Shown: piece after piece, positions 5,161 to 5,819 of the stretch
Layout: the number at the start of each line of letters is the position of its first letter
Position numbering within the stretch: position 1 is the first letter of the stretch
Assembly: GCA_002169935.2 (NCBI GenBank)
Contig: NHHC02000033.1
Span: 1 to 5,819, forward strand
Direction: 5' to 3'
From: Candidatus Pelagibacter sp. TMED153
GTDB taxonomy: Bacteria > Pseudomonadota > Alphaproteobacteria > Pelagibacterales > Pelagibacteraceae
DNA length: 5,819 bases
Made by a program: the position numbers and the translations under genes
The notes under the pieces: generated by a model
Told to the model about the DNA's origin: nothing
Database searches by the model: none
Seen by the model: the letters and a program-made list of their open reading frames with translations, nothing else

Positions 5161-5819
5161 ATGGAGGAATCTCTAAGCTCAATCATTATTAATACTCCCT
5201 CCAACACTTTAAACAGTAATCAAGAAAAAGCTGTAAAGGAAATATGTTCGTTTATTTCTGATAAAAAAAATGAATCAATTTTTGTTTTAACTGGTTATGC
5301 AGGAACGGGAAAAACATTTATAATATCGAATGTTGTAAAAAACTTATGGAAAATTAAAAAATCTGTAATATTACTTGCCCCAACTGGAAGATCTGCAAAA
5401 GTTCTTTCTGGATATTGTGAAAAGGAAGCATTTACAATTCACAAAGAAATATTTTATGCAAAAAGTAATTTTTCCGGAAACCTGGACTTTTCATTAAAGG
5501 TTAATAAACATAAAAACACTTTATTTATTGTTGACGAAGCCTCCATGATTGGAACTAATAGATCTGAGGGGATTGGTCTTTTTTCCCAGTCTCTTTTAGA
5601 TAATATTATTCAATATGTTTATTCCGGATTTAAGTGTAAGCTTTTGATTGTTGGAGATTCTGCACAATTACCCCCAATAAAATCTAACATTTCATACTCC
5701 CTAAATGATGAATACCTTGAAAAAGAGTATGAAAAAAAGATAGAATCTGTGGAGCTTACAGATGTAGTAAGACAAGATTTAAATTCCGGGATTCTTTCTT
5801 ACGCTACATCAATTAGAAA
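5161..5819 (+). CDS. RecD-like ATP-dependent DNA helicase, superfamily 1 (partial)
   Basis: The first 219 residues of a superfamily 1 helicase of the RecD/Dda type (AAA_30 fold), which unwinds duplex DNA with ATP, probably in repair or recombination. The gene is cut by the right edge. Motifs visible in order are the Q-motif glutamine Q21 (LNSNQEKAV), Walker A GYAGTGKT (45-52), motif Ia APTGRSAK (73-80), Walker B IVDEASMI (123-130), motif III GDSAQLPPI (165-173) and the start of motif IV TDVVRQDL (200-207). A TAA lies directly before the ATG at 5161, in frame, and the next methionine is residue 129, inside Walker B, so this start is firm. The C-terminal RecA-like half (UvrD_C_2 type) should lie beyond the window. 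It is a standalone helicase: there is no RecB or RecC here. It is divergent from the rsmD operon, an arrangement I recall from other Flavobacteriales. Confidence 0.93.
   Translation, partial: MEESLSSIIINTPSNTLNSNQEKAVKEICSFISDKKNESIFVLTGYAGTGKTFIISNVVKNLWKIKKSVILLAPTGRSAKVLSGYCEKEAFTIHKEIFYAKSNFSGNLDFSLKVNKHKNTLFIVDEASMIGTNRSEGIGLFSQSLLDNIIQYVYSGFKCKLLIVGDSAQLPPIKSNISYSLNDEYLEKEYEKKIESVELTDVVRQDLNSGILSYATSIR

Noticed and set aside
1..5819. A defence system, mobile element or novel gene cluster
   Set aside because: All long frames belong to core housekeeping families or a conserved Bacteroidota operon. There are no transposase motifs, direct-repeat arrays, integrase or toxin-antitoxin-like pairs, and base composition is even across the window.

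Overview
The window looks like an ordinary core-genome segment of a very AT-rich member of the Bacteroidota, most likely a marine-type flavobacterium. Four things point there: the protein families (the Bacteroidota-restricted DUF3822, and a DnaX with a Bacteroidota-like C-terminus), TAnnTTTG-type -7 promoter elements, no visible Shine-Dalgarno sequences, and strong A/T bias in codons and spacers. I see no mobile element, CRISPR array, tRNA or prophage. The taxonomic call rests on remembered family features, not on a search.

Layout. An exopolyphosphatase-family gene (ppx/gppA type) runs rightward at 38-946 and converges with dnaX (2557-935, leftward); their 3' ends overlap by 12 bp. dnaX encodes the clamp-loader tau subunit. 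It lacks the usual four-cysteine zinc module and carries an A10 run just after the clamp-loader core, where a one-base slip meets a stop codon almost at once. A short spacer separates dnaX from the rightward RNase P RNA gene (about 2677-2965), which has its own promoter and a strong hairpin terminator.

That terminator also contains the last codons of rsmD, which arrives from the other side. rsmD (16S rRNA G966 methyltransferase), a DUF3822 gene and a two-helix membrane protein of unknown function form a leftward operon (5054-2978) with tight spacing: 23 nt, then a 4-nt ATGA overlap. A 106-bp divergent promoter region separates this operon from a rightward RecD-like superfamily 1 DNA helicase that runs off the right edge.

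Functionally the window combines DNA replication and repair (dnaX, helicase), RNA maturation (rnpB, rsmD), phosphate or alarmone metabolism (ppx), and two poorly understood Bacteroidota proteins. The least explained part is that last pair: an actin-fold-like DUF3822 protein beside a membrane protein that may have a pilin-like region.
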